Part shown: one piece after another, positions 44,602 through 54,041 of the stretch
How the letters are laid out: the number at the start of each line of letters is the position of its first letter
How positions within the stretch are numbered: the stretch's first letter is position 1
DNA from: JBEKHT01 sp049511715
GTDB lineage: Bacteria > Chloroflexota > Anaerolineae > Anaerolineales > RBG-16-64-43
NCBI GenBank assembly: GCA_049511715.1
Contig: JBEKXU010000020.1
Span: forward strand, 1-54,714
Direction: 5' to 3'
DNA: 54,714 bases
The notes under the pieces: generated by a model
Databases searched by the model: none
Told to the model about the DNA's origin: nothing
What the model saw: only the letters and a program-made list of their open reading frames with translations
Program-made: the position numbers and the translations under genes

Positions 44602-47600
44602 TTAAGCTATGAGGCTACCATAAAGAGATCGAGTTTCGGGCGGGGGGTCAAGCCCCATCTCGCGCCTAAGTGATTCACAATAGTGCTGGTAATGCTCCAC
44701 AACTTCATGGATCCGCCCCTGTGCGGCCAAGACACGCATCATACGCTGATGAAGATCGTCCTGTAGCGGCTCCACCGCAAGAGCCCGGCCAAGAACGCCC
44801 CTCGCATCACTGTACCTGGTTAGGACTACAAGTTCGTCCGCGTATTCTCTGAGGACACGGACATATAACTCCGACAACTCCTCCCTGCGTTGCCTGGCCC
44901 ATTCGACGGGTAGGTAGGCCAAATAATCCCCCAAGTACAGGTCCACCGCATGCTCGAGAGCTCCTATTCGCCGCAGATCCTGGTAGGGCAGAGCAAGGGC
45001 ACGATTCGCTGCCTCCTCAAACACCGCCACGTCGTAGCGCACTTCAAGATTCTCCGCCAGCTGACAGATCTGATCCCTCAGCACCACGACCTCTCCGCCC
45101 AGCGCCCGGCGGATTCGATACAACGTCTGATAGAGGTTCGTGAGGGCTCTTCCCTGCGGCGCCTCCGGCCAGAACACCGCAAGCAATTCATCTCGAGGGA
45201 CGGACGTCTTATCGACCAAGAAGAAGAGCAACTCCCTTGCGCGCTGGCTGACCCACTCGGTACGTGGTATCTCTCGACCATCGATAACGACACGGGCTGG
45301 GCCTAACGCATTGACATCGACAACGGACGAATTGACACCCTCGCGCAACTCCTGCTTGCCTCGTCCCGAGGGTGGCAGATTCTCCGCTCGCACCAGGAGT
45401 GATCTGACCTGGACTCCAAGTTCCTCTGAGTTTCCAATAGTGCTCAAGAATTCCCTGCATGCGATGGCCTCTCTGACCAGCATCTGGTCATAACCCAGCA
45501 TTCGTGCCAATTCAAACGACCGGCCGAGCTGAGTTTCAGCCTCCGCCATAGCTCCGGAGACCCAAAGTGCTCGGGCGAGCAGCAACGATGCCCAAGAAAG
45601 GTTGCCGAAGTCTCCCCCACGAACCTCAAGATCCTGAACAGCCTTCCGAAGACTCTTCAAGGCCTGGTCACGATCTCCCATCTCACCGAGCACTGCCCCA
45701 CGAAGCGCCTGATTCAGGGGAGAAGAGTGTTCTTCAGAAGCCCCTACTGCAAGATCAGCTCGCCGCAACCACTCGAGAGAGGCCGGGTAGTTGCCGGCTG
45801 TGCGATTGATTGAAGCCATACCCCAATAGATGCAGGAGAGCAAGACTGTGTCTCCCGCCTCCTGGGCTAGCTTGTTCGCCACGCTGTACAGGTCCGACGC
45901 TAGCTGGTTATCGCCTAGGTCCCTTAGCAAATCAGCTTGGCTGATGAGTACAACAGCCTGGGCATGTCTTTCACCGGACTTCCGGGCCCATTCTAAAGCC
46001 TCCTCGAACACAGCCCGCGCTGACTGATACTGGCCCAGCATGTGCATGTCGTAACCGACGTTGTTGAGCACAACGGCAATTTGGCCTGGTACCCCAAGTT
46101 TTCTCCACACCGAAAGGACTTGTTGTTGGGTCTGCGAAACCTCTGCCGTCTTGCCAAGAACCCTTAGCACGAGAGCCAGATCGGTCAATGTCTGCGCATG
46201 GCTATATTCATTTCCAACTTGGGCGAACCAAGATGAAGCTCTCCTGAGGTGGTCCAGCGCCTCCTGCGGTCTCCCAAGCTCCAGCTCGCAACGACCGGCG
46301 TACCTTTCGGCGATAGCCCTCATCTCCAACGGGAGATCTTCGCCTTCTGCCCGGCCAAGCACGGCGAGTGCACGAGTGAGACCAGAACGATAGTCACTCT
46401 TTAGGAAGCTCAGCCAGGCGTTTATGAGTTCGACACTCGTTAGGCCGTTCTTGTCGGAACGCCTTTCAAATCCGGATTGAGCAAGATCGGCCGCCTCTTG
46501 CGCAACCTCTATTTCTCCGCGATCACATTGCGCTCTTCCTACCCAATACTGTAGTCTTGGGACTTCCAAAGAGATCTGCTCGAGCTGTTTTGCCCATTGA
46601 AGCAGAATCTCTCGTCTACCGGATTCGAACAAGCCTTGTGCGTTCGCCTCAGCCATGGATCCGGCACGAGCAAGATCTCCACATGCAACATACAGATTGA
46701 AAGCCGCCTCCGGCATGCCACTTTGCTCATATTGCTCGGCCGCGCGGCGCTGCAGATGCTGAAGGCGCAAGGGGTTCTTCTGCCTGAGCCTTGCTTGCAA
46801 GAACTCACGAAAGAGATGATGGAAGCGGTACGTGGGCTGCGGATCACCCACGGCGGTGATGAAGAGCCGCTTCGCTTCGAGCTGCTCCAGCATCCGAGCA
46901 CTATCTCCCTGACGTCCAAGGACCACATCGCACGCCGCGGAATCCATTTCTGGAAGTACAGACGCTTCCAGGAGAAAGGTGCGAAGGTCCTGAGGTTGCT
47001 GCTCCAGTACCTCCTCGGCCAAGTAATCGTATAGCATGCTCTCCTGCTCACGCCGCAGTCCCACATTGCTTAGCAAGCCCCGCCAGATCAGCTGGCTGCT
47101 GAGCAGAATCCCAGTAATCCAACCCTCCGTGTGCGAGACCAGCGTCTCGGCATCTGACATCGGCAGCGTGAGGTTATTGCGTTTCTCCAGGAGGGCCTGG
47201 ACTTCGGAAGGTGTGAACCGCAGGTGCTCTTCACTCAGGCCGGCTATTTCCTGCCGTGCCGCCAAAGATGCGATGCGAAGAGGAGGAATTTGGCGGCTCA
47301 GCAGAATCACATGCAATTGAGGCGGGAGCGTTTCAAAGAAGGAATCGAAAAACTCGATGATCGTGGGGGAATCATCGACCAGATGGAAATCGTCGATCAC
47401 AAGCGCGGTGAAATCCGTCGCGGCTTGGTCCAAAGCCTGCGTCAGGGCAAGCCCAAGGCTGACGGGCTGACTGGCGGCCGATGGGAGCCCCAGAGACTCA
47501 GGGGGTGGCGGCATCCAGTCAAGCAACGCGCGGTGGAGCGACTGAAAGAGGTCGCTCACCATGGTGACTATGTCCCGGTCGGTCTCATCGAGGGACAGCC

Positions 47601-47823
47601 AGGCCAGAGGAAAATCGGCCTGATGCGCAAAGCTGACTGCCAACGAGGTCTTGCCATAGCCAGGGGCAGCCGATATCAGGATCAGCCTTCGATTCAGGTG
47701 CCTTTGAATAAACTCGGTGAGCCGTGGACGTTCAAGGATGTCCGGCGCAGTACGAGGAACCGTGAATCGTGCGGGACGCGTAGCATGATAGCCCGGTCCC
47801 GCAGGAAGCGGGAAGACGGCCAC
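44602..47823 (-). CDS. MalT-like STAND ATPase/TPR/BTAD transcriptional regulator
   Basis: This 1073-aa regulator has three parts. A STAND NTPase of the MalT group has Walker A APGYGKTS (53-60), Walker B VIDDFHLVD (142-150) and LAWLSLDETDRD. A long TPR region spans about 370-820. A C-terminal OmpR/SARP-like wing (about 835-930: VDVNALGPARVVIDG, RARELLFFLVDKTSVPRDELLAVFWPE, NLYQTLYRIRRAL) is followed by a BTAD ending HYCESLRREMGLDPPPETR. Such proteins are ATP-gated activators triggered by a ligand on the TPRs. The GTG at 47823 lies 6 nt after a TACAAT box, with no Shine-Dalgarno. Its position upstream of the peptide genes makes it their likely activator; that is inference. Confidence 0.93.
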   Translation of the reverse strand: MAVFPLPAGPGYHATRPARFTVPRTAPDILERPRLTEFIQRHLNRRLILISAAPGYGKTSLAVSFAHQADFPLAWLSLDETDRDIVTMVSDLFQSLHRALLDWMPPPPESLGLPSAASQPVSLGLALTQALDQAATDFTALVIDDFHLVDDSPTIIEFFDSFFETLPPQLHVILLSRQIPPLRIASLAARQEIAGLSEEHLRFTPSEVQALLEKRNNLTLPMSDAETLVSHTEGWITGILLSSQLIWRGLLSNVGLRREQESMLYDYLAEEVLEQQPQDLRTFLLEASVLPEMDSAACDVVLGRQGDSARMLEQLEAKRLFITAVGDPQPTYRFHHLFREFLQARLRQKNPLRLQHLQRRAAEQYEQSGMPEAAFNLYVACGDLARAGSMAEANAQGLFESGRREILLQWAKQLEQISLEVPRLQYWVGRAQCDRGEIEVAQEAADLAQSGFERRSDKNGLTSVELINAWLSFLKSDYRSGLTRALAVLGRAEGEDLPLEMRAIAERYAGRCELELGRPQEALDHLRRASSWFAQVGNEYSHAQTLTDLALVLRVLGKTAEVSQTQQQVLSVWRKLGVPGQIAVVLNNVGYDMHMLGQYQSARAVFEEALEWARKSGERHAQAVVLISQADLLRDLGDNQLASDLYSVANKLAQEAGDTVLLSCIYWGMASINRTAGNYPASLEWLRRADLAVGASEEHSSPLNQALRGAVLGEMGDRDQALKSLRKAVQDLEVRGGDFGNLSWASLLLARALWVSGAMAEAETQLGRSFELARMLGYDQMLVREAIACREFLSTIGNSEELGVQVRSLLVRAENLPPSGRGKQELREGVNSSVVDVNALGPARVVIDGREIPRTEWVSQRARELLFFLVDKTSVPRDELLAVFWPEAPQGRALTNLYQTLYRIRRALGGEVVVLRDQICQLAENLEVRYDVAVFEEAANRALALPYQDLRRIGALEHAVDLYLGDYLAYLPVEWARQRREELSELYVRVLREYADELVVLTRYSDARGVLGRALAVEPLQDDLHQRMMRVLAAQGRIHEVVEHYQHYCESLRREMGLDPPPETRSLYGSLIA

Positions 47824-47829
47824 AGAATG

Positions 47830-47857
47830 ATTGTATACGTCCTGTCGGTTTCCGCAA
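47830..47857 (-). promoter_or_regulatory. Promoter of the MalT/BTAD regulator, predicted leaderless
   Basis: On the minus strand TTGCGG (47857-47852), a 16-nt spacer and TACAAT (47835-47830), then 6 nt to the GTG start at 47823. No ribosome binding site is present. Confidence 0.6.
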
Positions 47858-48422
47858 CCCGCGTAGGTGGTGCAACCTCCTCAGCGCACCCTATATCCGG
47901 TACCGAACAATTCGAACCAACAAAGGCAAATAAGGGCCAAGCAGGGTTGCAGAGTGGCATAACCTTGCAACCGTGCTCGACCATAATCCTGGTCGGACAA
48001 TGAGGCCAGAGGACGACCGCTCAGCTTCACCAGTCGGGTTCGCCAAATGCTGGGAGAGCCTCATCCCCAGTTGCTTGCCTGGCTGCCAAAGGGGGGCAGC
48101 GAACACACTGCGGTCGATGCCGTGCACTCCTTCGAAGTCGGTCCACCTTGGTCTCCACAACTGCAGCATCTCACTTCCCATCGCGCCAGTTATTCTGGCT
48201 CTTGCCTCTCATGAGCCCCTCACCAAATTCGATTTCTGTCTGCTGCGCTCCATTTCATTCCTCCTCTTCCTGAAGCTCGGCATGGCCTGTCTTCACGTCC
48301 TGGCCGAACGGCTCATGGGGTTTGCCTCTCACGGAAGCGTCTTTCGACCGGCGGCGTTCTCCCCGATCCTCTAATCGCGGCCCGAAGCACTCGATTCGTG
48401 CGGGCTTGTTCTCACACAATCC
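47858..48422. other. Gene-free stretch
   Basis: No supported gene or RNA. Divergent promoters for the regulator and sua5 lie at its two ends. Confidence 0.45.
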
Positions 48423-48469
48423 TTGGTCCGGCAGCATCGAGGGAGAGTACAATCGTGCGAGCAAAGACT

Positions 48470-49552
48470 ATGGCCGATTATGCAACGACCCTCTGGAAGG
48501 TTGATCCCAAGCAGCCAGAGGAGCTGGCCCTCGCCCGGGCCGCAGAGACGATTGTCCGCGGGGACTTGGTTGCGTTCCCAACCGAAACCGTCTATGGCCT
48601 GGGAGCCAACGCCCTGGATCCCGAGGCGGTGATCAAGATCTTTGAGGCGAAGGGCAGGCCCCCAAGCGATCCATTGATCGTTCATCTGGCCAGTCTCAAC
48701 GACCTTTCGCTTGCTACCTCCTCACAGCCAAAGGGCGCCTTGATGCTGGCCGAGAAGTTCTGGCCAGGCCCCCTCACTTTAGTCTTACTCAAGAGTGACA
48801 GAATTCCCTCCGAGGTTACCGCTAATCTCCAGACGGTCGCGGTGCGTGTTCCGGCGCACCCTGTGGCTCTCGGGCTTCTTCGCGCATGCGGATTGCCGAT
48901 CGCAGCTCCTTCCGCCAATCGCTTCGGTCACGCCAGCCCCACCAATGCCCAGCATGTGCTCGATGACCTGTCGGGCCGCATTGCACTTGTTCTCGATGGG
49001 GGTTCCACACCACTGGGGGTTGAATCGACGGTGCTGGACTTGATCTCTCAGCCCCCTGTGATTCTGCGGCCCGGCGGGCTTCCTCGGGAGGAGATCGAGG
49101 CCGTGATTGGCCCAGTTCGGATTGCGCCACCAGATGAACACCTCAGCTCTTCTCCCGGGAGGCAAGCCCGACACTATGCCTTAAGACCGCGAACCATCCT
49201 GTGCACCGGAGACGATCTCCAAGAGCAAATGCACACGCTGGCGGCGATTGCAGAGAAGGCCATCGCCTCGGGGCGCAAGGTGGGAGTAATTGCCGTCTCT
49301 GAAGGTCTAAGGCTCATGGCACCGAGCGTCGTTGAATCATGCGACCTGGGTCCAGTTTCCGACCTGCCCCAGGTGGCTCGGCGGCTGTTTGCCGGGCTCC
49401 GCAACCTCGAGAGCGCCCAGGTGGACCTCGTTCTGGCCCACACCCTGCCGCCTGACGGCCTTGGGCTGGCGATCAACGACCGCTTGTCTCGTGCGGCCGA
49501 CCAAATCGTCACAGCGGCTGACTTGCATGATGTACCCCCCACTACACCTTGA
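48470..49552 (+). CDS. sua5: L-threonylcarbamoyladenylate synthase (Sua5/TsaC)
   Basis: The enzyme makes threonylcarbamoyl-AMP from Thr, bicarbonate and ATP for the universal t6A37 tRNA modification. The 360-aa protein has the YrdC/TsaC domain (RGDLVAFPTETVYGLGANALD, KGRPPSDPLIVHLA, WPGPLTLVL, PSANRFGHASPT, STVLDL) followed by LSSSPGRQARHYALRP and the C-terminal Sua5 domain. It is therefore the long Sua5 type, not the short TsaC. The ATG at 48470 matches the family start; it lies 16 nt after a TACAAT box (48448-48453) with TTGGTC at 48423-48428, so the leader is only about 10 nt. Confidence 0.96.
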   Translation: MADYATTLWKVDPKQPEELALARAAETIVRGDLVAFPTETVYGLGANALDPEAVIKIFEAKGRPPSDPLIVHLASLNDLSLATSSQPKGALMLAEKFWPGPLTLVLLKSDRIPSEVTANLQTVAVRVPAHPVALGLLRACGLPIAAPSANRFGHASPTNAQHVLDDLSGRIALVLDGGSTPLGVESTVLDLISQPPVILRPGGLPREEIEAVIGPVRIAPPDEHLSSSPGRQARHYALRPRTILCTGDDLQEQMHTLAAIAEKAIASGRKVGVIAVSEGLRLMAPSVVESCDLGPVSDLPQVARRLFAGLRNLESAQVDLVLAHTLPPDGLGLAINDRLSRAADQIVTAADLHDVPPTTP

Positions 49553-49798
49553 ACGGTGGCCTTCGCGAAGTCTCCCGCGCGGGGCTGATAATGGGACCAC
49601 CAAGCTGAAACCGGTGCGACTCATTATCGTGAGGCGCGGAGCTGGCGCTGCCTTTCGAGGGCCCGCTGTCGGCAGGCTCCCAAGAGGGCACCTTTGACGA
49701 TTACACCGTCCCCCCTCTCGGAGCTCTAAGGCAAGAGCTATCTCTGTTCATTGTGAGAAGCGGGTTGGCAACGCAGCGACCTTCTGACCCAGCGCGAG

Positions 49799-49804
49799 TA
49801 TAAT
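49799..49804 (+). promoter_or_regulatory. -10 box of the YbhN-like gene, predicted leaderless
   Basis: A consensus TATAAT ends 8 nt before the ATG at 49813, with no ribosome binding site. No -35 box at standard spacing is apparent. Confidence 0.5.
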
Positions 49805-49812
49805 CTCGGCCT

Positions 49813-50811
49813 ATGCGCAGGTTTGTGCTGGCATTGGTGCTGCTTCTAGCCGTCTACTTTGTCATTTCGCACTTTGCACAACTTGCAACCATCCAACAGG
49901 TGTTTCAGCGCGCCGATTTGAGTTTGCTCTTGGTCGCGGTCTGCCTGGAGATATGCAATTTCACAGCCATCGCGCTCAATTTTCGCTCGCTCTACCAAGC
50001 GCTGGGATTGCACGAGAATGTCGGCAGGCTCTGGCTTCTGGCCACTGCTTCTGTTTTCGTCAATGTGGTGGCCCCCTCAGCCGGGGTTGGAGGAATGGCC
50101 GTTTTCCTCACGGATGCCAAGCGGCGAGGGCACTCCGGAGCCAAGGTTATTGTGGCGGGGCTGCTTTTCCTTCTTTTCGATTATCTGGCGGTCCTGGCTT
50201 ACTTGCTCGCTGGTGTCATTGTCCTCCTTCGGCGATCGCGGCTCAGCGGCGTGGACATCTCGGCGGGAATTCTTCTGCTGGCCATGGCCATCCTCCTGGG
50301 AACGCTGATTTGGCTCGGGCTGAATTCGGTCACGAGTCTGGAGCGGCTCCTGGTGTGGGTCACACGAAACTTGAACCGCCTTTCCCATGCCGTCCTGCGC
50401 CGGCCTATTCTGAGCGAGGAGGGAGCTCACCACTTCGCCGCCGAGATCGCGGAAGGCGGCCAAGCTATTCGTCGAGCTCCGCGAAGGCTTGTCCTCCCGG
50501 CCTTCTTTTCCCTTCTGGGGATGACCTTCCTGGTAGGAGTTTTCTTTTTCGTATTCCTTGCCTTCGGTCTGACCGTGTCCTTCGGGACGCTCATTGCCGT
50601 GTTCAGCATCGCCTACCTGTTTCTTATCGTGGCCCCGACCCCTTCGGGGGTTGGGTTCGTGGAGGGCATCGCCACACTTCTATTAAAATCTTTCGGGTTT
50701 TCCCTGGAAAGCGCGGCCATTGTTGTCGCCGCCTACAGAGTGATTACTTTCTGGTTCCCCCTCGGGGTGGGGGGGATATCCTTCCGGGCCCTCCGCCCCG
50801 GCTCAAGTTGA
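49813..50811 (+). CDS. YbhN/LPG-synthase-like flippase-domain membrane protein
   Basis: This is a 332-aa polytopic protein of the UPF0104 (lysylphosphatidylglycerol synthetase transmembrane, YbhN/AglD) family with about eight helices. Family features include FNFRSLYQALG-like text after helix two, ATASVFVNVVAPSAGVGGMAVF in helix three, and the C-terminal LFLIVAPTPSGVGFVEGIATLLL plus AYRVITFWFPLGVGG. Members are thought to move or handle lipids and lipid-linked sugars in the inner membrane. It heads a rightward run with RCK_C, NIL and a diacylglycerol-kinase-like gene, consistent with a membrane lipid role. Confidence 0.92.
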   Translation: MRRFVLALVLLLAVYFVISHFAQLATIQQVFQRADLSLLLVAVCLEICNFTAIALNFRSLYQALGLHENVGRLWLLATASVFVNVVAPSAGVGGMAVFLTDAKRRGHSGAKVIVAGLLFLLFDYLAVLAYLLAGVIVLLRRSRLSGVDISAGILLLAMAILLGTLIWLGLNSVTSLERLLVWVTRNLNRLSHAVLRRPILSEEGAHHFAAEIAEGGQAIRRAPRRLVLPAFFSLLGMTFLVGVFFFVFLAFGLTVSFGTLIAVFSIAYLFLIVAPTPSGVGFVEGIATLLLKSFGFSLESAAIVVAAYRVITFWFPLGVGGISFRALRPGSS

Positions 50812-50857
50812 CGGACGGCTTGCCGAGGAAATCGCCGTCGGGGGCGGGGTAAGCTTC

Positions 50858-51070
50858 GTGGAAATGAAATTGCCTGACGACTCGCCTGCAATCGGACGCC
50901 CGCTTCGGACGCTAGGGATTCCTGACGACAGCCTCTTCCCGCTGGTCATCCGTCAGGGGAAAGAGGCCATCATTCCTTTCGGAAACACTGTCCTGAAGGC
51001 CGGGGATGAGATCATCGCAGTGACATCGGAAGGCAGTCAAGGGATCCTCATGCACATTCTGTGCGGATAG
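50858..51070 (+). CDS. Orphan RCK_C (TrkA C-terminal) domain protein
   Basis: This 70-aa frame from a GTG encodes a single RCK_C/TrkA-C domain: VEMKLPDDSPAIGRPLRTLG, LVIRQGKEAIIPFGNTVLKAGDEIIAV. These domains bind small ligands such as c-di-AMP or nucleotides in K+ channels and transporters. No RCK_N/TrkA-N or channel part is attached. Family-like sequence (DGRLAEEIAVGGGVSF) continues in frame about 17 codons upstream of the only start, into the end of the YbhN-like gene, without an initiator. So this may be a truncated gene or a former fusion. Confidence 0.78.
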   Translation: MEMKLPDDSPAIGRPLRTLGIPDDSLFPLVIRQGKEAIIPFGNTVLKAGDEIIAVTSEGSQGILMHILCG

Positions 51071-51077
51071 GGCCACC

Positions 51078-51317
51078 TTGGAGATCTCAAAGGTCCTTCG
51101 GCTCGATTATCCAGCCGCCGTCGTCAATCGCCCAGTGGTGAACTATCTCATTCGCGACTTCGGCTTGGCGGTAAACATTCTTCAGGCGGAGGTCTCCTCC
51201 GAGGTGGGCTGGCTCCTGGTCGAGGTGCGCGGGCCAGAGGAAAACTACGCTCGGGCTTTGGAGTATATGCGCGGGGAAGGGCTGAAGGTCACCGAGGTTC
51301 CCCCGGGGCCGTCCTGA
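51078..51317 (+). CDS. NIL domain protein
   Basis: This 79-aa protein starts at a TTG 7 nt after the RCK_C stop. The whole length matches the NIL (ferredoxin-like ligand-binding) domain: VLRLDYPAAVVNRPVVNYLIRD, LAVNILQAEVSSEVGWLLVEVRGPEE, ALEYMRGEGLKVTEV. NIL domains normally sit at the end of methionine ABC ATPases or beside ferredoxins and act as regulatory sensors. Here it stands alone, presumably co-translated with the RCK_C gene. Confidence 0.85.
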   Translation: MEISKVLRLDYPAAVVNRPVVNYLIRDFGLAVNILQAEVSSEVGWLLVEVRGPEENYARALEYMRGEGLKVTEVPPGPS

Positions 51318-51368
51318 AAGCCGCGTTGAAATCCGGCCGCGCAACGGCTGCCTTCTGAGAGACTCGCC

Positions 51369-52289
51369 ATGACCGGCCACGTTATTCTGAACCCCTATTC
51401 TGCCCGCTGGAAGGCCAAGGCCAGAAAGCCCGAAGCCGAGGCGGCGCTGCGCGAATCCGGCCTGGATTTCTCCTGGTCGGAAAGCCGTGGGCCCGGGGAT
51501 TGCTCGAGGCTGGCGGAAGAAGCGGCTCGCAGGGGTGATCAACCCATTATTGTGGCCGGAGGAGATGGCACCATCGGCGAGGTCGTCAATGGATTGGCGC
51601 GAGCCCAGGCGGCTTCCAGCAAGAAGGGTGACGAGAGCGTGCCGCTGGGACCTCTGGGCGTACTTCCCATGGGCACGGCCAACGACCTTTCCGACAATCT
51701 CGGGATCCCGCGCGATCTCAAACAGGCCTCCCGGGTGATCGCCGCAGGGTACGTGCGTGCGATCGACCTCGGTTCGGCCAACGGGCAGCTCTTTGCAAAC
51801 AACTCCGCGGTCGGCCTGGAGCCGGTTGTTTCCATCCACAACATCGAGCTGGTTTGGCTGCGAGGGGTGATCCGCTACCTGGTCGCCGCCCTGTGGGCCA
51901 TTTCGCAGAAGCCTTCCTGGGACATGGACCTGCGCTGGGATGCTGGAAGCTATACGGGACCGGTCACCCTGGTCTCCGTAGGCAATTGCCAGCGAACCGG
52001 CGGGCTGTTCTTCATGACCCCGAAAGCCAAGCCGGATGATGGCCTGCTCGACTTCATTTTTGCCCCGGCCCTATCGCGGCTTGCGCTACTGCGCCTACTG
52101 CCCATGACCTTCAACGGCAGCCACGTGCGGGACCCGCGCGTGCACGAACTGCGCACTCGAACCCTTGCAATTCGCTGCAAGACCCCTACCCCTCTCCAGA
52201 CAGACGGCGAACTCAGTTCTCGAGGGTTGCAGGAGGTCAGCTACCAAGTTCATCCCCGTCGGCTGCGCCTGCTTGTTCCAGCCCCTTAG
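51369..52289 (+). CDS. Diacylglycerol/lipid kinase family protein
   Basis: This is a 306-aa DAGK_cat (YegS/DgkB-like) protein. It has the N-terminal ILNPYSA motif, the catalytic IVAGGDGTIGEVVNGL, LGVLPMGTANDLSDNLGIP, NNSAVGLEPVV and the C-terminal QTDGE. These enzymes phosphorylate diacylglycerol, sphingosine or related lipids with ATP. The exact lipid is not predictable. A stop/start gap of 2 nt to the ChbG/YdjC gene indicates one operon. Confidence 0.94.
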   Translation: MTGHVILNPYSARWKAKARKPEAEAALRESGLDFSWSESRGPGDCSRLAEEAARRGDQPIIVAGGDGTIGEVVNGLARAQAASSKKGDESVPLGPLGVLPMGTANDLSDNLGIPRDLKQASRVIAAGYVRAIDLGSANGQLFANNSAVGLEPVVSIHNIELVWLRGVIRYLVAALWAISQKPSWDMDLRWDAGSYTGPVTLVSVGNCQRTGGLFFMTPKAKPDDGLLDFIFAPALSRLALLRLLPMTFNGSHVRDPRVHELRTRTLAIRCKTPTPLQTDGELSSRGLQEVSYQVHPRRLRLLVPAP

Positions 52290-52291
52290 TC

Positions 52292-53125
52292 ATGCGCCTA
52301 TTGATCGTTAATGCAGATGATTACGCGCTTTCCCCAGGCGTTTCTGCCGGGATCCGCCAAGCGCACCGGTCGGGCATCGTTACGACGACCACCATCATGA
52401 TGAACATGCCAGAGGCGCGAAGCCAGATCGCCAGCTTACGGTCAGAAAGTCCGGATCTGGGCATCGGAGTGCACTTGAACATTACCGCCGGCGTCCCCGT
52501 CCTGCCCAGAAGCCAAGTGGCTTCCCTGCTGGGGAACGATGGGCGCTTCCTCAGACCAGAGATCCTCTTGCAACAGGTTGACGAATTGGCAGTTGATGAG
52601 ATCGAGAGGGAATGGCGGGCCCAGGTGGAAGGCCTGGTTTCTGCCGGCCTCCACCCCGATCACCTCGACAGCCACCATCATGTTGCGTTCCTGCATCCCG
52701 CTCTGCTGCGGGTTTTCCTGGAGCTAGCGCGAGAGCTACGCTGCCCGGTCCGCCCTCCCATCGTCGTCGACCTCGAGCGCACCTCGATTCTCCGTTCCGT
52801 CCCCAAACCCCAGGTGGAATGGTTCCAAGAGAACGCGCTCGGGATGCTGAGCCAATCGAAGGTGCCTCACCCGGAGCGGCTCTATGCGTCCTTCTTTGGG
52901 GAGCAGGCGACGCTTCCTGTTCTTCTTTCCCTCCTGGAAAACCTCCCCCCGGGAAGCAGCGAGATCATGTGTCATCCCGGTGTTGTGGATCCGATCCTGG
53001 TCCAAAGCAGCTCCTACGCGGCCCAACGTGCCGCGGAATTGACGGTTTTGACCTCCCCTCAGGTCAGGGAGGCTGTGCAGGCGAGCGGCATCCAATTGAT
53101 CCGCTATGCCGAACTCTTCACCTAG
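52292..53125 (+). CDS. ChbG/YdjC-type carbohydrate deacetylase
   Basis: This is a 277-aa YdjC/ChbG family protein. The metal site has Asp in VNADDYALSPGVS, and His residues in GVHLNITAGVP and HLDSHHHVAFLHP; the C-terminal EIMCHPG is also typical. Known members remove acetyl groups from chitooligosaccharides; related hopanoid (HpnK) and lipid-linked sugar deacetylases also occur. Placement between a lipid kinase and a methyltransferase favours a lipid-linked or glycolipid substrate, but this is inference. Confidence 0.93.
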   Translation: MRLLIVNADDYALSPGVSAGIRQAHRSGIVTTTTIMMNMPEARSQIASLRSESPDLGIGVHLNITAGVPVLPRSQVASLLGNDGRFLRPEILLQQVDELAVDEIEREWRAQVEGLVSAGLHPDHLDSHHHVAFLHPALLRVFLELARELRCPVRPPIVVDLERTSILRSVPKPQVEWFQENALGMLSQSKVPHPERLYASFFGEQATLPVLLSLLENLPPGSSEIMCHPGVVDPILVQSSSYAAQRAAELTVLTSPQVREAVQASGIQLIRYAELFT

Positions 53126-53126
53126 A

Positions 53127-53831
53127 ATGAGCCCCGATCCTGAGCGCTGCCCGGCCATCCCATCACCCTCCGGGCTGCCGCCCGCGCTGACCTGGGCGCT
53201 TCGGCTGGCCTTTCATTTCCTCTACAACCAGATGGCCTGGACTTACGAAGCTGTGGCCTGGGCCGTCTCGCTGGGCCAGTGGTCCCGCTGGCGACTCTGC
53301 GCCGCGCCTTTTCTCCAGCCCGGGACCGTCTTGGAGATTGGCCACGGAACGGGAGCCCTTGCCGCCGACCTTGCGGAGCAAGGATGGCATGTGATAGCCC
53401 TGGATCTTTCGGCGAACATGGGGCGCATCGCCGAGCGCAGGGTGCACCGGGGTCGCCCCCCCCACCCTCTGGCCGCGAAGGTTCATCTCCTCAGAGCCAG
53501 CGCCTTCGAACTTCCCTTCGCCAACACCTCCTTTGACAATCTTGTTTCCACTTTTCCTACCGAGTACATCTTTCGAGCCACATCCATTTACGAGGCCCGG
53601 CGAGTGCTGAGGCCGGGAGGCCGCTGGGTGATTGTCCCTTTTGCCCAACTCGCTCCCAGGGGCATTCTGCCGCGGCTTTCCGGGAAGCTGTTTGAGGCAA
53701 CCGGGCAGGCTCCGGCCTGGGACGAGCCGCTGGCGGGCGTCCTGCGATCCAACGGTTTCCATGTGGACCAGGAAATCCTCACTCTTCCGCGAAGCTATGT
53801 CCACGTGACCCTTGCTACCAAGCTTGAGTAG
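53127..53831 (+). CDS. SAM-dependent methyltransferase
   Basis: This is a 234-aa class I methyltransferase. The first 55 residues contain an amphipathic stretch (FHFLYNQMAWTYEAVAWAVSLGQW) of the sort seen in membrane-associated methyltransferases. Motif I is VLEIGHGTGALAADLA, followed by VIALDLSANM, ELPFANTSFDNLVSTFP and VLRPGGRWVIV. The ATG at 53127 directly follows the ChbG/YdjC stop; an ATG at 53106 inside that gene is an alternative. As last gene of the lipid-flavoured run it may methylate a lipid, but the substrate is unknown. Confidence 0.9.
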   Translation: MSPDPERCPAIPSPSGLPPALTWALRLAFHFLYNQMAWTYEAVAWAVSLGQWSRWRLCAAPFLQPGTVLEIGHGTGALAADLAEQGWHVIALDLSANMGRIAERRVHRGRPPHPLAAKVHLLRASAFELPFANTSFDNLVSTFPTEYIFRATSIYEARRVLRPGGRWVIVPFAQLAPRGILPRLSGKLFEATGQAPAWDEPLAGVLRSNGFHVDQEILTLPRSYVHVTLATKLE

Positions 53832-54041
53832 CCCCAGGCAACCTGCGATTCCGAGGGGATCCAGGCATCGCGCTTTTCGGAGCGCTGGGTCCGGATGCGA
53901 ATCTGCCCTCACCAGGGAGCAAGCCTGCCGATGTCCTTTATCCCGCGCGTGGGGGATAATTGGCACTGGGAGGCCGTCTCAGCCGGTAGTAGGCTGAGGG
54001 CAGTCTGCGGCCATGAGGCTGAAAATCTCAGGAGAAATTGG

